A stretch of 7,285 nt of DNA, taken from Clostridiales bacterium. Its GTDB lineage: Bacteria > Bacillota > Clostridia > Oscillospirales > CAG-272. Location of the stretch: the NCBI GenBank assembly GCA_012511425.1, contig JAAZGC010000199.1, forward strand, positions 1 to 7,285. Reading direction: 5' to 3'. The translations under genes and the position numbers were made by a program. Shown piece by piece: positions 5,325 to 7,285 of the stretch; position 1 is the stretch's first letter, and every line of letters starts with the position of its first letter. The notes under the pieces are model-generated. The model had not been told where the DNA came from and did not search any database. It saw only the letters and a program-made list of their open reading frames with translations.

Positions 5325-7070
5325 ATGAAGAAGAAAATTTTTGCCTTGCTTGCGTTGGTATTGCTGTTTATCCCCACATATGCAGCCATCGCTTATTATA
5401 AGGTAGCGCAAAACGCTCCGGTCGAGGTTAAGGCAGTCAATAAAATGACGCTTACAGACCTTGTCGGAGATACCTTTGAATTCGAAAAGACCGATAAAAA
5501 ACTCAAAGACAATATCGAAGACAACATGCTTGCGTTCTTTATGGATATGAACGCCAAAGCCACGCCTCAGGCTACCATTCCCGAAGGCATAGATATCAAT
5601 ACGTATTTCAAAGCAAACATTTTCAGTTATGACCGTGAATCGATATATCGTTATTATTTCAGTGACGGTGCCGATAATTCATGGTTTATCGACGGGGATG
5701 GCAATATATTTCAGATTTCGTCAAATCACGCTAAAAAGTTCCTTGATTCAATTTATGCGAGAAGCCTTTATCCTGATTCCGTAGTCCCTGAAATGATTAT
5801 GGATGATCAGCTGATAGAACCGAGGATGATGAAGTGGGAATACCGCGGCCAGAGCAATAATTTCATAACCGCAGCCGATATTGACAATACAACATCGGAG
5901 ATGAAGACATATCTGCTTGTCGGCGGCAGAATGACCATATCCTTCGGAGTCGAACCTGATGCTGTCAACGTAAAGATAGTTTCAGGCGGCAGTACTGTAT
6001 TTGATGATACATATGAAAATGTAGGCAATCTCAATCTCAAAGAAAACGACGACGCTGCAATAACGGTAACTGCCAAGTGGTATGAAACCTCCGACCGCAA
6101 TTATCGCGGCGAAGCGACATATAACTTCAATTCAAAGGTTACCGCCGAGCCGTTATTCTATCTCGGAGAGAGTTCGGTGTTTCCCGGTGATTTTGTCACT
6201 GTAACGGGTTTCAATGTAACCGAGGTTGCCAATGTTAAGTTTTCCAGCACACCCGATATAGGCTTTACTCCCGTGTTTTTCCGGGATGGCACCTGCGTCA
6301 GAGCGCTTATCCCCGTCGATGTTAACATTCCGGAAATTGCTGCAATGTCTGAAAACGGTACTCCCGATGAAAATGTCGCCATTGATATGACATTTACAAC
6401 CGCCGGTGTCTCGACTACGCTGACTCTCGTAGTAAACGAAAAAACATTTAAGGCCCAAAGTCTTGATTACAGCGCACAGCTTATCAATTCGACATACAGC
6501 GATGCAGCGATTGAGGAGTACAAGAACTCTCTGTCAGAAGCACTTAATAACAAAGAACCAAACAGATACTGGGAAGGAACATTCATTGAAGCAAGCCCGG
6601 AAGGCATAATACGCACCGGTTTCGGTCTTTACAGAACGATTACCGCGACCGGACAAACCGTACGCCACACCGGCGTTGATTATATTGCGGCTCCCGGAAG
6701 TTCCGTCCTTGCTGTTGCCGGCGGAAAAGTTATCTATACCGGAGAGCTTACAACTTCCGGTAAGATTGTCGTAGTCGAGCACGGTTGGGGACTTAAGAGC
6801 ACCTATGAACATCTGAGCACCATATCGGTAGCTGTCGGCGATGTTGTCAATAAAGGAGATACTGTCGGTCTCGTAGGTAATACCGGATGCACCGAAGGCT
6901 ATATGCTGCATACTGCGCTGTTCGTATTTGAAGTTCCGGTATGTCCGTATCCGCTTTGGGAAAAGGGAATACCGATGAAAGAAGTTTCCGCAGTAGGAGC
7001 TGTTTCGGAAGCAACCGCTCCCGAACCTGATCAGGAACAGTCCGAGTCAAATCCCGATACCGCCGGGTAA
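5325..7070 (+). CDS. Secreted or membrane-anchored protein with degenerate M23 (LytM) domain
   Basis: This 581-residue protein begins with a Sec-type signal (MKKK, hydrophobic core about 5-23); cleavage after TYA (20) or retention as an anchor are both possible. Residues 30-270 match no family I recognise. About 274-372 is beta-rich and resembles an IPT/TIG-like Ig fold (FPGDFVTVTGFNV, VRALIPVDV). A linker at 373-425 leads to an M23 domain at about 430-540. That domain keeps the first zinc motif HxxxD (His448, Asp452) and the YEHLS histidine (His496). The usual final HxH of GPHLHFEV is replaced: GYMLH leaves only His529, and the downstream FVFEV strand has none. Active M23 enzymes cut peptidoglycan cross-bridges. 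This copy may be inactive and act as a wall-binding or regulatory domain, as known for degenerate LytM proteins such as EnvC and SpoIIQ. Residues 550-581 are an acidic, Pro/Ser/Glu-rich tail. Confidence 0.85.
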   Translation: MKKKIFALLALVLLFIPTYAAIAYYKVAQNAPVEVKAVNKMTLTDLVGDTFEFEKTDKKLKDNIEDNMLAFFMDMNAKATPQATIPEGIDINTYFKANIFSYDRESIYRYYFSDGADNSWFIDGDGNIFQISSNHAKKFLDSIYARSLYPDSVVPEMIMDDQLIEPRMMKWEYRGQSNNFITAADIDNTTSEMKTYLLVGGRMTISFGVEPDAVNVKIVSGGSTVFDDTYENVGNLNLKENDDAAITVTAKWYETSDRNYRGEATYNFNSKVTAEPLFYLGESSVFPGDFVTVTGFNVTEVANVKFSSTPDIGFTPVFFRDGTCVRALIPVDVNIPEIAAMSENGTPDENVAIDMTFTTAGVSTTLTLVVNEKTFKAQSLDYSAQLINSTYSDAAIEEYKNSLSEALNNKEPNRYWEGTFIEASPEGIIRTGFGLYRTITATGQTVRHTGVDYIAAPGSSVLAVAGGKVIYTGELTTSGKIVVVEHGWGLKSTYEHLSTISVAVGDVVNKGDTVGLVGNTGCTEGYMLHTALFVFEVPVCPYPLWEKGIPMKEVSAVGAVSEATAPEPDQEQSESNPDTAG

Positions 7071-7085
7071 ACAACAGATGAAAAG

Positions 7086-7113
7086 AAAACCGTCCTTCAA
7101 TGGGCGGTTTTTT
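7086..7113 (+). terminator. Rho-independent terminator of the membrane protein-M23 operon
   Basis: AAAACCGTCC (7086-7095) pairs with GGGCGGTTTT (7102-7111) across a six-base loop, with one T-G wobble. The last Ts form a run of six (7108-7113). It lies 15 bases after the stop. Confidence 0.92.
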
Positions 7114-7184
7114 GTATTATGAAGCTGTAAACGCTGTTTTGACAGACTTTCAAAGGGGTTGATCGAGTATTTTCGTTTTAACCC

Positions 7185-7213
7185 TTGACAAAAGCAGTGA
7201 AAAGTGGTATAAT
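7185..7213 (+). promoter_or_regulatory. Consensus promoter of tRNA-Arg
   Basis: TTGACA (7185-7190) and TATAAT (7208-7213) are perfect, with a 17-base spacer. The expected start is near 7220, leaving a leader of about 25 bases before the tRNA. Confidence 0.88.
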
Positions 7214-7244
7214 ATCAATGTTCATCCGGTATCCGATGCTTTCT

Positions 7245-7285
7245 GTACCTTTAGCTCAGCTGGATAGAGCAACTGCCTTCTAAGC
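7245..7285 (+). tRNA. tRNA-Arg, anticodon UCU, 3' half beyond the window
   Basis: The visible 41 bases give the 5' acceptor strand GTACCTT, T8 and A9, a D arm with GCTC/GAGC stem and AGCTGGATA loop, then anticodon stem strand ACTGC and loop CTTCTAA with anticodon TCT (7279-7281). The first two bases of the opposite stem strand (GC) follow and pair correctly. The T arm and acceptor 3' strand are outside the window. The arginine assignment rests on the anticodon. Confidence 0.9.

Noticed and set aside
5131..5325. 64-codon open frame on the plus strand bridging the membrane protein and the M23 gene
   Set aside because: It overlaps the end of the upstream gene in another frame, has no ribosome site and encodes a Lys/Gln/Thr-rich product caused by the T-poor spacer.

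Overview
The window looks like chromosomal DNA of a Gram-positive, Clostridia-like member of the Bacillota, probably an uncultured gut-type lineage. This is inferred from the YidD-YidC-Jag gene order, from AGGAG-type ribosome sites, from near-consensus TTGACA/TATAAT promoters with 17-bp spacers, and from frequent hairpin-plus-T-run terminators. No phylogenetic search was possible, so the genus is not assigned.

Region 1 (1-2833, + strand) is the distal part of the conserved membrane-protein-insertion cluster usually found near the replication origin (rpmH-rnpA-yidD-yidC-jag). It holds the 3' part of yidD, a complete yidC with an enlarged extracellular loop and a charged tail, and a jag/khpB gene with a very long disordered tail. 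A terminator directly after jag closes the operon. The next genes commonly seen in this cluster (mnmE, mnmG, rsmG) are not present.

Region 2 (2850-4250, - strand) holds a tRNA-Ser(GCU) with its own promoter and an abutting terminator, and a monocistronic Gfo/Idh/MocA-type oxidoreductase with a hairpin behind it and an extended -10 promoter in front.

Region 3 (4289-7113, + strand) is a likely two-gene operon divergent from the oxidoreductase. It encodes an eight-helix membrane protein of unknown function and a secreted or membrane-anchored protein with a C-terminal M23 (LytM) domain whose HxH motif is degenerate. A perfect 11-bp inverted repeat brackets the -10 box of its promoter and looks like an operator. 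The operon ends in a clear terminator.

Region 4 (7185-7285) is a near-consensus promoter followed by the 5' half of a tRNA-Arg(UCU), cut by the window end.

I see no mobile element, CRISPR array or phage gene. The best candidates for something undescribed are the operator-controlled membrane protein plus degenerate M23 pair, and the long basic tail on Jag.
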